From assembly GCA_009746045.1 (NCBI GenBank), contig RPFO01000744.1:741635-805634 (forward strand): a DNA stretch of 64,000 nt, read 5' to 3'. The position numbers and the translations under genes are program-made. This DNA comes from Mesostigma viride. Lineage: Eukaryota > Streptophyta > Mesostigmatophyceae > Mesostigmatales > Mesostigmataceae. Positions within the stretch are counted from its first letter, which is position 1. Every line of letters begins with the position of its first letter. Shown here piece by piece: positions 33,415 to 44,800 of the stretch. Below the pieces are notes generated by a model. It saw nothing but the letters and a program-made list of their open reading frames with translations. It made no database searches and was not told the origin of the DNA.

Positions 33415-34865
33415 TGTCACGTCCGTGATCATTTACGTCCGTGCACTCAAGAAGTTACGCGGTTGCCGTAATCGGAATCGTTACCGACGTTTGGTTGGTT
33501 CCGATTCAGTAGGCCGCAGGCTTTGTTCCTTGGGCCGGTGTGGAGCGCCGCGCCGGAAAGGCCTGAATTTCTAGAGTGACAGTCTTAGGTGACCTGACTT
33601 AGGTTCAGGCGCAAGACTTTGGGGCGCAAAGCCTTGGTGGCTTGCGCAATATTCCGGTGCGTGACATTTGGCAGTTATGAATCTTTTGTATTGTCCAGAC
33701 GGAATGATGTTCAGTCCATCTGACAAAGCTAGATACGCAGATCGTAGTGTGCGGTGTGCTGGCTTGCACGTGGTTGTCGAACAGACTTGCTCTGCATTTA
33801 ATTTGCTGGCAGTCTAACTGCACGTCAGGCGGCTTGCTGGCAAATGCGACAGCGCATGGATGCCGGGATTTTTGGAGGTATTTAGGAGCAGCGCAGCGGC
33901 CATGGTGGTCGTTGTTCGCTCGTTTCTCTCCCTCACAACTAGTTTGTTGTCTTCATGGGGTTAAACTTCTCGAACAGCCCGGAGCAGCCCCCGTGAGTGG
34001 TTGCATGTCGTTGCCATGACGATGGTTGATAAGATTGACAATGGTTTGATCCGGTTGGGATGTTGTTGGCATTGTGGACGAGAAACGTTCTGCTGACCCG
34101 GGAACAGTCCCGGGAAAGGGCCGGTTCGTCGTTGGCCAGTGTGCCAGTAACTGGGACATGAGCGCAGAGTCACACAGTTGATATAGATTATGACGTAAGT
34201 AAACACTGTTGCGCCACAGTGGCGTCATGGTCGGTCTGTGGTGATTTCGATGGGTCTCAAGGATATGTAGTTACTCTTACAGTTGCGGCAGCACAACTCG
34301 GCATTCATTGTAATTTGTCAAATGTTATGGAATGAATGGTTTGGGCATTGCTTTCATCATAAAGCATTATTGCAATCTTCATAATATAAATATCGGCTGG
34401 CTGCGCTGCCTGTCATGAAGGTGGTGGTGCCGTCAAGGACCACACCTATCATTTCCACTTTATTTAAACGAGCGAACAACCCTTGGCGGGTTCAGTTCGG
34501 ACAGCCTGAGCCGGAGATATACCCAAGCTGCTTGCAGAATCAAGCACTTGGAAGAGGATTAAGCTTATCCTTTAAAAAGCTATGAAGAGGATTAGGCTTA
34601 TCCTTGAAAAAGCCATGAAGAGGATTATGCTTATCCTTGAAAAAGCACTGAAGAGGTTATTGCTTAGCCTATTTGAAAAGCGTGTGTGGTCCTGTCGTGG
34701 GAATTTTTTTTCCCCTATGTGATCCTCTTTTTGACTTTTTGGCTCTTCATTTTTTCGAGCTAAAAAGTGGGGGGGAATATAGTGGATCACACACAAGAGT
34801 ACTCTATTGCTATGGATATGCCTTCCAAGTGATAGGCTAGGATATAATGGCACGCAAACGCGACA
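33415..34865. repeat. LTR-like repeat, long copy
   Basis: Starts TGTCACGTCC and ends CGCGACA. It shares about 940 bp (33415-34357) and a terminal ~90 bp with the copy at 34868-35907, nearly identical. It has about 400 bp more (34358-34777), including a TATA-like stretch and three copies of a ~30-bp GAAGAGGATTA-GCTTATCCTT repeat. It is flanked on the left by GCTC. Confidence 0.65.
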
Positions 34866-34867
34866 GC

Positions 34868-35907
34868 TGTCACGTCCGTGATCATTTACGTCCGTGCACT
34901 CAAGAAGTTACGCGGTTGCCGTAATCGGAATCGTTACCGACGTTTGGTTGGTTCCGATTCAGTAGGCCGCAGGCTTTGTTCCTTGGGCCGGTGTGGAGCG
35001 CCGCGCCGGAAAGGCCTGAATTTCTAGAGTGACAGTCTTAGGTGACCTGACTTAGGTTCAGGCGCAAGACTTTGGGGCGCAAAGCCTTGGTGGCTTGCGC
35101 AATATTCCGGTGCGTGACATTTGGCAGTTATGAATCTTTTGTATTGTCCAGACGGAATGATGTTCAGTCCATCTGACAAAGCTAGATACGCAGATCGTAG
35201 TGTGCGGTGTGCTGGCTTGCACGTGGTTGTCGAACAGACTTGCTCTGCATTTTGCTGGCAGTCTAACTGCACGTCAGGCGGCTTGCTGGCAAATGCGACA
35301 GCGCATGGATGCCGGGATTTTTGGAGGTATTTAGGAGCAGCGCAGCGGCCATGGTGGTCGTTGTTCGCTCGTTTCTCTCCCTCACAACTAGTTTGTTGTC
35401 TTCATGGGGTTAAACTTCTCGAACAGCCCGGAGCAGCCCCCGTGAGTGGTTGCATGTCGTTGCCATGACGATGGTTGATAAGATTGACAATGGTTTGATC
35501 CGGTTGGGATGTTGTTGGCATTGTGGACGAGAAACGTTCTGCTGACCCGGGAACAGTCCCGGGAAAGGGCCGGTTCGTCGTTGGCCAGTGTGCCAGTAAC
35601 TGGGACATGAGCGCAGAGTCACACAGTTGATATAGATTATGACGTAAGTAAACACTGTTGCGCCACAGTGGCGTCATGGTCGGTCTGTGGTGATTTCGAT
35701 GGGTCTCAAGGATATGTAGTTACTCTTACAGTTGCGGCAGCACAACTCGGCATTCATTGTAATTTGTCAAATGTTATGGAATGAATGGTTTGGGCATTGC
35801 TTTCATCACCTGCATATAATATAGTGGATCACACACAAGAGTACTCTATTGCTATGGATATGCCTTCCAAGTGATAGGCTAGGATATAATGGCACGCAAA
35901 CGCGACA
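34868..35907. repeat. LTR-like repeat, short copy, back to back with the first
   Basis: Starts TGTCACGTCC two bases after the first copy ends, and is followed on the right by GCTC (35908-35911), matching GCTC at 33411-33414. This looks like a tandem LTR arrangement with no internal coding region, young by its near-identity. The family is unknown. Confidence 0.65.
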
Positions 35908-35911
35908 GCTC

Positions 35912-38900
35912 GTTTCATAACATTTTACGGCTCGTACAGACAACCAAAGAACTCTACATAGTTCTTTATTCACACAATATTCTGTGCAGCTACCACATTA
36001 ATGACATGATACAGGCACATGAGTGCTTGGCTTGTACATGGCTTGCCATGCATCCATGAGAGTTATGAGGTAACCACCTAAAGCCTGTCCAGTGGAGCCT
36101 ATGCATAAGCCCCAGAAGCGCAACGTGCCAATGGCTAGGTGACAGTTTATAAGGCAATCCTCACTCCATACAGCTTCTCGATATGCACATGCCCTGTGCC
36201 CCACAAGGTCCCCCTGGATTTCTGATTGACACTGGTTGTCTCACATAGTCTTCCCAGGTCATTGGGCTCCCCAAAGACCCAGGCAACATCTCCTCACTCT
36301 TGGTCACGACTCCCCTCTTGGCCAGGCCCCTGACATCTGGCTCGCTTCATCACCACATACGCACCGCGACATGATGCACATCCTTCGCCGGTGATGTACC
36401 CACGGTACTGGTACTGTAAGCGCTCCGATCCAGGCTCAGCCTTCACCCTAAAAAGCCTAGATTATTCAAGACCAACCACATGATTTGCACATGTACCCAG
36501 TAAATAGACATCATGTTTCTACATTGTCACCCCAATTTGTATTAAGTGAGACAGCTAAGTGTGCAGACAGTTATGAACCACGCCGGCCATCAGCTTTCCA
36601 TCCGTAACCCTGCCAGAAAAGGTGTTAGCATCTCTTGTTTAAAAGACAACCAGAAACAACACCGCATTACCGTCCGGGCAGGTGTGTGGTCTATTGCTGC
36701 CATCTGTGGATACCGCAGAATTACCACCGTCGTTTCCGGGCCCCTAGATCCTCTACAGATGGTCCACCACCACCCCTAGCTGCCCTGTTCCCCCATCACA
36801 CGGTCCGCAGCCCAGCCGCATCAGCAGGCAATCATCCCAGCTGCATGACCATGAAGAGAGTAGAGTAGTTAGGGTTTCCTAGATTAGATTAGCTTAGAGG
36901 TAGCTTAGTTCGTTTTTGCGGCTTCGCCCCCCCTCCATCCACCCAGCCAGGGAATATGTGCTACATGATCTCCCAACGGAGTCATGTTATCATTCAATTT
37001 AATTTAAGGGGACAGTCCCGGCGCGAATATTTTGGCGCCGAAAAATTCGCGGTACCCGTCCGTACCGTGAAAAAGTGGTGCACGGGGCGCGCACCCCTAC
37101 CGGAGCTGGCCATGGCGACGTGCTTTCAGGCAGAGTAGAAAAAGATAGCTCGCGGAATGCAGAGAAACTGAGCGAATCTTAAAGACGATGAGTAAATGAT
37201 GCTACTTCGTAGCGGAGTTCGCGTTTTTTGCAGTGTCGATGATTTTATTTATGACCATCGCCACGGGGGTCCAATCTGATGTTTTCGTCGAGAGGAATAA
37301 ATTAGAATGCACCGGCTGGCGGCGGTGATTGCCAGGTTTTATGGGCTTTACCTAGCGTCAAGGATGCGTTTAAATCGTTATTGGTAAAGCTTTTAAAAAT
37401 TTGCTGGGTTTCGGCAAGATTTCCGTCATGATCGGTAAGACACTCTCCAGGCTCGCGGGATGCGCGTCTTATTATTCCATGGAAGGTTGTTCTTTCTTGC
37501 GCCGCTGGGCGAAGGACAATGCCGGTAATGGTACGATCGTGTGATCAACGTGACCCTATGAATGTTTCGCTTCCTTAATTATGGGTTATCAACGCAAGTT
37601 TTCGGCTTCTTTCCGTGCAGTTAGCGCCAGGTATAATGCCATTCCGTGCTGCGCATCGCCAGATTCCTGGCACCTTTCAGTGGTTTTATGTACGTTGCAT
37701 GGCTGGGATGTGTCAAAGCGTGACCGTGGCATATCGTCAAGTTGTCAGGGATTTGCTGAGTGGTTTCTTGGAAGGAGATTGCTAACAGCACTCAGTTTTG
37801 TGTGAATATTGACGCAGCCTTTCTTAGCAGAGGCTTCATTGTGGTTAGAGGCTCACAAGCTTGAGTTTGTTTCTTGGCAAACAATTGCGCTGGAAAGAAA
37901 GGTGGCAGTGGTTTTTCTGAGGGGCATACTGCATGGGTGGAACTGCACGTAGGTAGGGGTTATCGTTGTCTTGTTGGCCTTTCTCCCACTAAAATGGGAG
38001 AGCCCTAATTCATATGCTAGCAAGGCAAGGTAACCATGGTAAGAAGCCTTGGCAAGCAGCATGTATGATGATTCTGCTTTCTCTGTGGACTGTCTGTTGT
38101 TACCCTTGTGGGCAATTAGTGGATATGGCTTTCTAGGGTGTGTTTGAGCTTGGTTTTGGGATGATGCCCACACCATAAACCTGGAATATGCTTTAGAAGT
38201 GTTGGCTAGGCATGTAGAGCTACCTGCCTCATTGTTGTGCACACACGCAACAGGTTGCCCGTGTCGAGGTAAGGCAAGGGCACATGACGTGCCCAGCCAC
38301 CTCCTTGTACATTGTGGTCGAATTGGGCATGGTCAGGAGCCTTTTGGATGGCATAGGAAGTGTTAGCACTTGTGCTTTAATACTCACTAATGCCTTCCTT
38401 AGCGTCTGCACAGGTGGCCAACTGCCAAAATTAATAACTGCTACAGCTGAGCTCAGAATGCCACCAAACTTTGACCGTGCCTTCTATGGTCATGACAGAA
38501 TTTGACTTGTGCTTTTCAGGCCTAATTGATGTGTTATGAGTGTGTATGGGGACGCCCCGCCTAAAAAAGCGTATTTTTGGCCCAAAAATTAATAACTCAA
38601 AGGGATGTGCTGATTTTGTTGATCCAATTAGGTAGCAACAATGTCCCATGACATTTTTATATGGGGTGTGCTTTTTTCATGCAACTGGTTCTCCCACTGT
38701 TCTGGGCAAGATGTGCCCCGGACAGCGTTTTTTTTCTATTTTTAGCTCATAGCCGGTGTATGGCTGGGGGTAGTACCCCCAACAAGTGGTGGTATGCATG
38801 CCCAAACATCATGTTTATGGTCCCCAAACATCATCCAGTGGTTGTCAGTTGCATTTATGTAGTTATTAGGGGGGGTAAGTTTTGATATATTTCTATGGGA

Positions 38901-40175
38901 CCCTCCCCTTAATGACCATGAAGCATAAGCTTGAGATACTGCAAGTACCCTTCCCTCCTGCAAGCCATTGCTGCAGCCAACCTCTCGCCTCACCCTCCAA
39001 ATTTCCGGAGCCTACCACCAACGCCATTGTTATAAATGCGAGGCGTCTGGCACTCCCGATCCAGCCTTGCCGACCACCGCGACCTCTCCCCCCGCCCCCC
39101 CCTCGCCTTCCCTCCTCCCCCACTTGTCTTTCCCCATCCCACACCATTCAGAGTTGCTAGTCCTACGGCCCACCCATCCGCCAGGCCACCCAAGAATTAA
39201 TGAGCCGCCAGTTCACCCTGCTCGTCGCGGTCCACGGTCTGAATGAAGCTCACGCTCCGCAGTGCACGTCGTTCAGCACAGGGAGGAACCCGGCCACCAA
39301 AAAAAATTCCCAGGTCCCTTTCGGCAGGTCGCGACTCCACCCGCATGTTACTCAAGAACTCGGCCCGTGCCCTCATGCGGGGCCTGCAAAGCAACGGATG
39401 GCGCCCCCCCCCCCCCCCCCGAGCACTATGGCTGCACATGGCAACCTTCATGAGGAATGGAAGACGCACAGCCAGGAGTCAGCCTGGTCCGGACACCAGA
39501 ACGACAGATTGGGAGGTCATGCAGGCATGGCAGAATGAGAGGTCACACAGGCCCTCCCGTCCGATGCCTGCCTGGAAGTATGGGACCCGACCCCTGTAGC
39601 AAGGCGGTCAATTATTATTAAATTAGGCACTTCCTCAGCGGTCGATGAACAAGAAGGTTGTGCCCACAGAACCCCAGGTGGTACCCACACCCCCTCGTTG
39701 TGCCCACAGCACCCCAGGCAGACATGCGGCTGGCCCCACATGAGCCCTCCCCATGGGACCTTCAGGAGAGAAGCAATGGGTCGAATGTTGCACGTGGGCA
39801 TCCCCACTTGCATACCTTGTCAGGCCCTCCTTGATGGAACCACATAGACCGACGAGGGCTCTTTACCGACCAGGGGGAGCGCTCCTTACCGCTCTTCCAG
39901 GTACAGGAATGGGGCGCATTAGGAGGGCAGTACACGGGCCCGTGGCGGCGCGTTCATTTAATCCCTCGCTCTTCCACTGCTCGCCGGGCACAAAAGAATG
40001 GAAGGGCATAAAAACGGCTGCTTTCCTGGGCTGAGAGTAACCTATTTAGGGTGCAAGGGCCTCTTTAGGGAGCGACGGCCCCTTCACAACTCGTAAGGCA
40101 CATGCTTCATTAGCCATCACTAAACTGCTCCACAGCTCGCTGGGCACAGGATATGACTACGGAACCAGAATTCCT
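35912..40175. other. About 4.3 kb with no convincing gene
   Basis: Only short, unrelated open stretches without domains or splice support. It contains a C-rich run (39407-39420) and mixed-composition intergenic DNA. I see no RNA gene. Confidence 0.5.
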
Positions 40176-41429
40176 TTACAACTCGTCGGGCACAAACGGC
40201 TGCGGGCGCGGGTGCAGCCGGTGGTTGACGTGCGGCTTGAGGTGCTCCGACAGGAACTCGGCCGCCTCGTCCATAAATAGCTTCGCCGTGTCCCCCACGT
40301 ACGCCTCAAAGTGCGTGGCGTCGGCAGTAACCAGCTTGGCGCGGTCCCCCGCGTCCCCCTCCCGCGCTTTCTCATACCCGGCCTGGGTGAACTCGTGCGG
40401 GCACAGCGTGTCCTTGAGCGTGGATAGAAACAGAATCGGGTCGTCCACCTCGTGCACGCGCTCAATCGGGTTGTAGTCACGCACCGAGACGGCGCCACGT
40501 GCCGGCGCCCAGTTGCGCCACGCGCCGAGGATTTCGGAATCCGCCGGCTTGCGCGAGAAGTATCTCTCGATCTCCTCCGGCTCCAGCTGGAGCATCGCCA
40601 GCTCGCCCTCTCGGCCGATGATGGGAATGCGCAGCGCGGGGACCTGGAGCCACTTGCGCACAAAGTCGGACAACACGACTACAGATAGACGCAGCGTGCC
40701 AAACAGGCCGCGCTGCTTGACGCTGCGGATCGTCGCCTGCTTGCCGGACATCAGGGGGATCTGGCTCACCACCGCCGCGACCTGGTCGGGCCGTTGGGCC
40801 GCCGCCATGATCACGTGGCCGCCGGCAAGGGACGTGCCCCAGAGGGCCAGGCGGGACGTGTCGACGAGCTCGAAGGAGCCATTCACGCCGGGCTTTTGGG
40901 AGGCGACGAAGTCGATGGCGGTCAGCCAATCGTCCAGGTGCATCCAGGGGGAGATGACGTGGCGGGGGAACCCGCCGGACGCGCCGAACCCGCGGTAGTC
41001 GAAGGCGAAGGCGGCGATGCCGCGGCGGATGAACGCGAGCGCGAACTGCTCTAGCCCGATGTCCTTCTGCGAGCCGAAACCGTGGCCGAGCAGCACGATG
41101 GGGACGGCGTGGCGCGGCTCCTGCCTGGCAGCGTTGGGAACGTATAGCCATCCGTGGCATTTCGTGTTGAGGTGGTCGCAGGGAAACCACACGGAGATAC
41201 GTTGGCAGTCGTCCATGTCGACGACGGCCCCCTCCTCAACCAATCTCTTGTTCGTGTCGTTCCTCTTCCATGCCCTGTATGCCGCCTCGTGCCGGAAGAT
41301 ATCTTTCGTGGCCGGGTCTTTCGCTGGCAACAGGACGCAAAGCACCGCCACCAAGACGGCAATGGCAAGGTAGGTCCTGGGGTCCTTCTTCCACACAAAA
41401 GGAGGACCGTAGTCTATTTCCCGACGCAT
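40176..41429 (-). CDS. Membrane-anchored alpha/beta hydrolase, intronless
   Basis: 417 residues, one exon, ATG at 41429. Residues about 19-35 (YLAIAVLVAVLCVLLP) form a single hydrophobic segment, a signal anchor. The fold is alpha/beta hydrolase: GHGFG at 115-119 (oxyanion region), FDYRGFGASGG at about 143-153, nucleophile Ser200 in GTSLAG (198-203), acid Asp340 in LKDTLCP and His373 in ATHFEAY. The catalytic triad therefore looks complete. This type acts on ester, lactone or thioester bonds (DUF1100/dienelactone-hydrolase-like group), and the substrate cannot be told. It faces away from the ABC transporter gene across 468 bp. Codon use is strongly GC-rich, like the transporter exons. The fold is firm; the biological role is unknown. 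Confidence 0.88.
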   Translation of the reverse strand: MRREIDYGPPFVWKKDPRTYLAIAVLVAVLCVLLPAKDPATKDIFRHEAAYRAWKRNDTNKRLVEEGAVVDMDDCQRISVWFPCDHLNTKCHGWLYVPNAARQEPRHAVPIVLLGHGFGSQKDIGLEQFALAFIRRGIAAFAFDYRGFGASGGFPRHVISPWMHLDDWLTAIDFVASQKPGVNGSFELVDTSRLALWGTSLAGGHVIMAAAQRPDQVAAVVSQIPLMSGKQATIRSVKQRGLFGTLRLSVVVLSDFVRKWLQVPALRIPIIGREGELAMLQLEPEEIERYFSRKPADSEILGAWRNWAPARGAVSVRDYNPIERVHEVDDPILFLSTLKDTLCPHEFTQAGYEKAREGDAGDRAKLVTADATHFEAYVGDTAKLFMDEAAEFLSEHLKPHVNHRLHPRPQPFVPDEL

Positions 41430-41897
41430 TGGTAGGGAATACTAAATCACTTGCAATTGCAATTCTTGACTGCAGACGGGAAAGGCACCCACAAAACTGA
41501 GTCCGCTGTGTACTTGCGCGTGCACGATGACACTCAGTGTAGCGGCGCAGCACCTGAGATAATGCAAATTATGGCCGTCACCGGTCACGTCGCCTACAGA
41601 GTACAGAGCGGCAAACGTCGCCGGCAAAATTGCGGAAAGGGCGCGCACTGATACTGGATCAAATTTTCCATTGCGGTGCCAGGGTACCAGCTCGGGCACC
41701 AGTGGCGTGCTGACCGTTCAAATGCCTTGAACGTACTCCATGTTACCGTACTTATGGTATCTTCACTTAGTCGTTGCTCAGTGCCACGTAGCGTCGCCTG
41801 AGCGTGGATCCCGTTGGTTGTGCCACGTGTAGCTGCCAAGTGTCAACCAGATCAACGAATTGCCGGGCAGGCAAAATGAGGCAACGGAACATAAATT
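41430..41897. promoter_or_regulatory. Divergent promoter region (inferred)
   Basis: The 468 bp between the divergently oriented hydrolase and ABC transporter starts has no coding signal and should hold both promoters. I see no diagnostic box that I would name. Confidence 0.35.
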
Positions 41898-44800
41898 ATG
41901 TATACGCTTCCCGCGCGACGCGACGTTCCCGCCAGGTTTTCGACAGATATTTCAGTGGATCTTCCATTCTGTCGCCCGCAACAACGGCAGCATCAGCATT
42001 GTTTTCTATTGCCATTTAGGTTATGGCGGTCTCCGCAGTGGCACCGAGCACCGCCCGGTGAGCAACGAGCTCACTGTAGGATGGGCCGGGTCTTAGGCCG
42101 CCTTGGCAGACGACTGCATTTGTGCGTCTACAACTTGGAGCAAGCCCAGACCTGCCGCAGTATCGCACGGGATGCAGCTGACCAGTTAGGCTGGACTGGT
42201 TTGCCCGGTTATCGGGGCTTGCACACATGGCGAGCCCGCCGGCGACCAGAATTTGCCGGGGCATTTGCGTCCATTGAGAAGAATTCGCACTGTCAGCTGA
42301 GCAATTCCACAGGCAGCTTGGAACATAACGATCGTTCTTGGCGGGATTGGCACAGCGGCGTCGACAGTTCGTTACTTCGGAGGCGACAGCCCGGCATCCT
42401 CAGCGGCAGCGGTCTTGTGCCCAGCGACCGACTGGGAGATTGTGCGGATTTCTCGTCTGACAATGCCGGCGTCGCCAAAGCCGCCGCCGCTACGGCGGCA
42501 ACTGCCGCCGTGGACGGTGCCAAGACCGTCCTCAAGAAAGCGGGGGCGGGAGCGGCCGGATCGATTAGCGCCGCGGTGGAGACCCGGGAATCCAGCATGA
42601 GAATTATCAAGAAGCTGTCCATGTATATATGGCCCGCAGACAGCCCCGACATCCGCGCACGCGTCCTTCTGTCCGTTGGGCTGCTCGTGGGGTCCAAGGT
42701 AGCTATATATAGCCTTGCCTGGCACACGGGTCTCATATCTGCTGAGGACGGAAGTGAGTGTGTGCCTGTGTGCGTGTGCGTGTGCGTGTGCGGGTGCGGG
42801 TGCATGTGTGTACTGTGTATTGTGTGTTGTAAGGTATGTTGTCCAATATGTCAGTTTGTCTGTGTGACCCCTCTTACAAAAACGACCCCTACGCCACATT
42901 GGCCATGTCCTATGCATCCCATATCCCATGGTCCCTAGACTGCTAACTGTGTCCTATGCATCCCATATCCCATGGTCCCTAGACTGCTAACTGTGTCCTA
43001 TGCATCCCATATCCCATGGTCCCTAGACTGCTAACTGTGTCCTATGCATCCCATATCCCATGGTCCCTAGACTGCTAACTGTGTCCTATGCATCCCATAT
43101 CCCATGGTCCCTAGACTGCTAACTGTGTCCTATGCATCCCATATCCCATGGTCCCTAGACTGCTAACTGTGTCCTATGCATCCCATATCCCATGGTCCCT
43201 ACACTGCTAACTGTGTCCTATGCATCCCATATCCCATGGTCCCTAGACTGCTAACTGTGTCCTATGCATCCCATATCCCATGGTCCCTAGACTGCTAACT
43301 GTGTCATATGCATCCCATATCCCATGGTCCCTAGACTGCTAACTGTGTCCTATGCATCCCATATCCCATGGTCCCTAGACTGCTAACTGTGTCCTATGCA
43401 TCCCATATCCCATGGTCCCTAGACTGCTAACTGTTTGTTGCCTGCGACTGGGGCACGCTGCAGCCGCCGAAGTTGATTGACGGCCCACCACCATCACATA
43501 TCATGCACATCGTCCTACTCTTCCTGATGTCCCACGGACCCCCTCTTGCATGTTGCCCACCCCTTGTTCTTGTTCTTGTTCTTGCACGCTGTGCACCCTT
43601 GTCCTTGTTCTTGTCCTTGCACGCTTCCCACCCCTTGTTCTTGTTCTTGCACGCTGCCCACCCCTTGTTCTTGTTCTTGCACGCGGCCCACCCCATCCGA
43701 CCTGTTGCACGCTACGCCCTCTTCCCCACAAGTGCAGGTCCCCTCCCTCTTCTAAGTGAGGCGTTGGATGTTTACACACATATGTGTTGGATGTTAATTC
43801 CTAAACCCCATGCCGCATGTCCTATACCCCAACCCATAGGCCGTATCTCCTTTTCCCTATGACCCGTGACCTCTACTCCTCAAGTTCCCAACGTGCATGT
43901 CCCCTTCCTCTTTAAGCACACGGTTGAGGTTGCTTATGTTATCGGCATCTACTCCATGTACCCCATGCCCTATGCCGTGTGCCCTATGACCTATGCCGTG
44001 TGCCCTATGACCTATGTCGTGTGCCCTACTACCTATGCCGTGTGCCCTATGCCCTATGGCCTAAAGTCTGCAGGTTCGAACGTGCAGGTCCCCTCCCTGC
44101 ACGCAGTTGCTCAAACACACAGTGGTTGTGCTCATGCGCCTCACGTCTAGTTCTATCCCCCATCCCCCATCCCCCATGCCTTAAATAGTTCTATCCCCCA
44201 TCCCCCATCCCCCATGCCTTAAATAGTTCTATCCCCCATGCCTTAAATAGTCCTTTCCCCTATCCCCCATCCCCCATGCCTTAAATAGTCCTATCCCCCA
44301 TCCCCCATGCCTTAAATAGTCCTATCCCCTATGCCCCATCCCCCATGCCTTAAACCCCCCGCACGTGCTCAAAGGTCCCTTCCTGTTCCATGTCTCATCA
44401 CTACATCCTGCCCCGTCCACCCCATGCATTGACCCCCGCAGGTGCTCAACGTCCAGGTCCCGTTCCTCTTCAAGCACGCGGTCGACGCGCTCTCCACCGG
44501 CTCCAGCGTGGACCACTTCCTGCTGGGGATGGGCGCCACCCCTTGGGCGCTGCTGATCTCTTACGGCCTCGTGCGCGGCAGCGCCTCGGTGTGCTCCGGT
44601 ACGCTATTGGGAGGGTGGATTGCATACTGGTCAGGTTGGCAATATTTAAAGTGCCTCGGTGTCCTCCGGCACGCAATCGCTAGGGTGGGGTGCTCATGGG
44701 TGCTAGTGATCGGGTGCAGTGCGTAGTAGTAAGGTTGGCAATGTGCTTGCTGGTACCTCGTCGTGCTCCTGCACGACGTTGTGTACTTGGACGGGTGTGG

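Noticed and set aside
40477-41190. Arg/Pro-rich ORFs overlapping the hydrolase
   Set aside because: GC-rich shadow frames of the 417-residue hydrolase, which has a complete catalytic triad.
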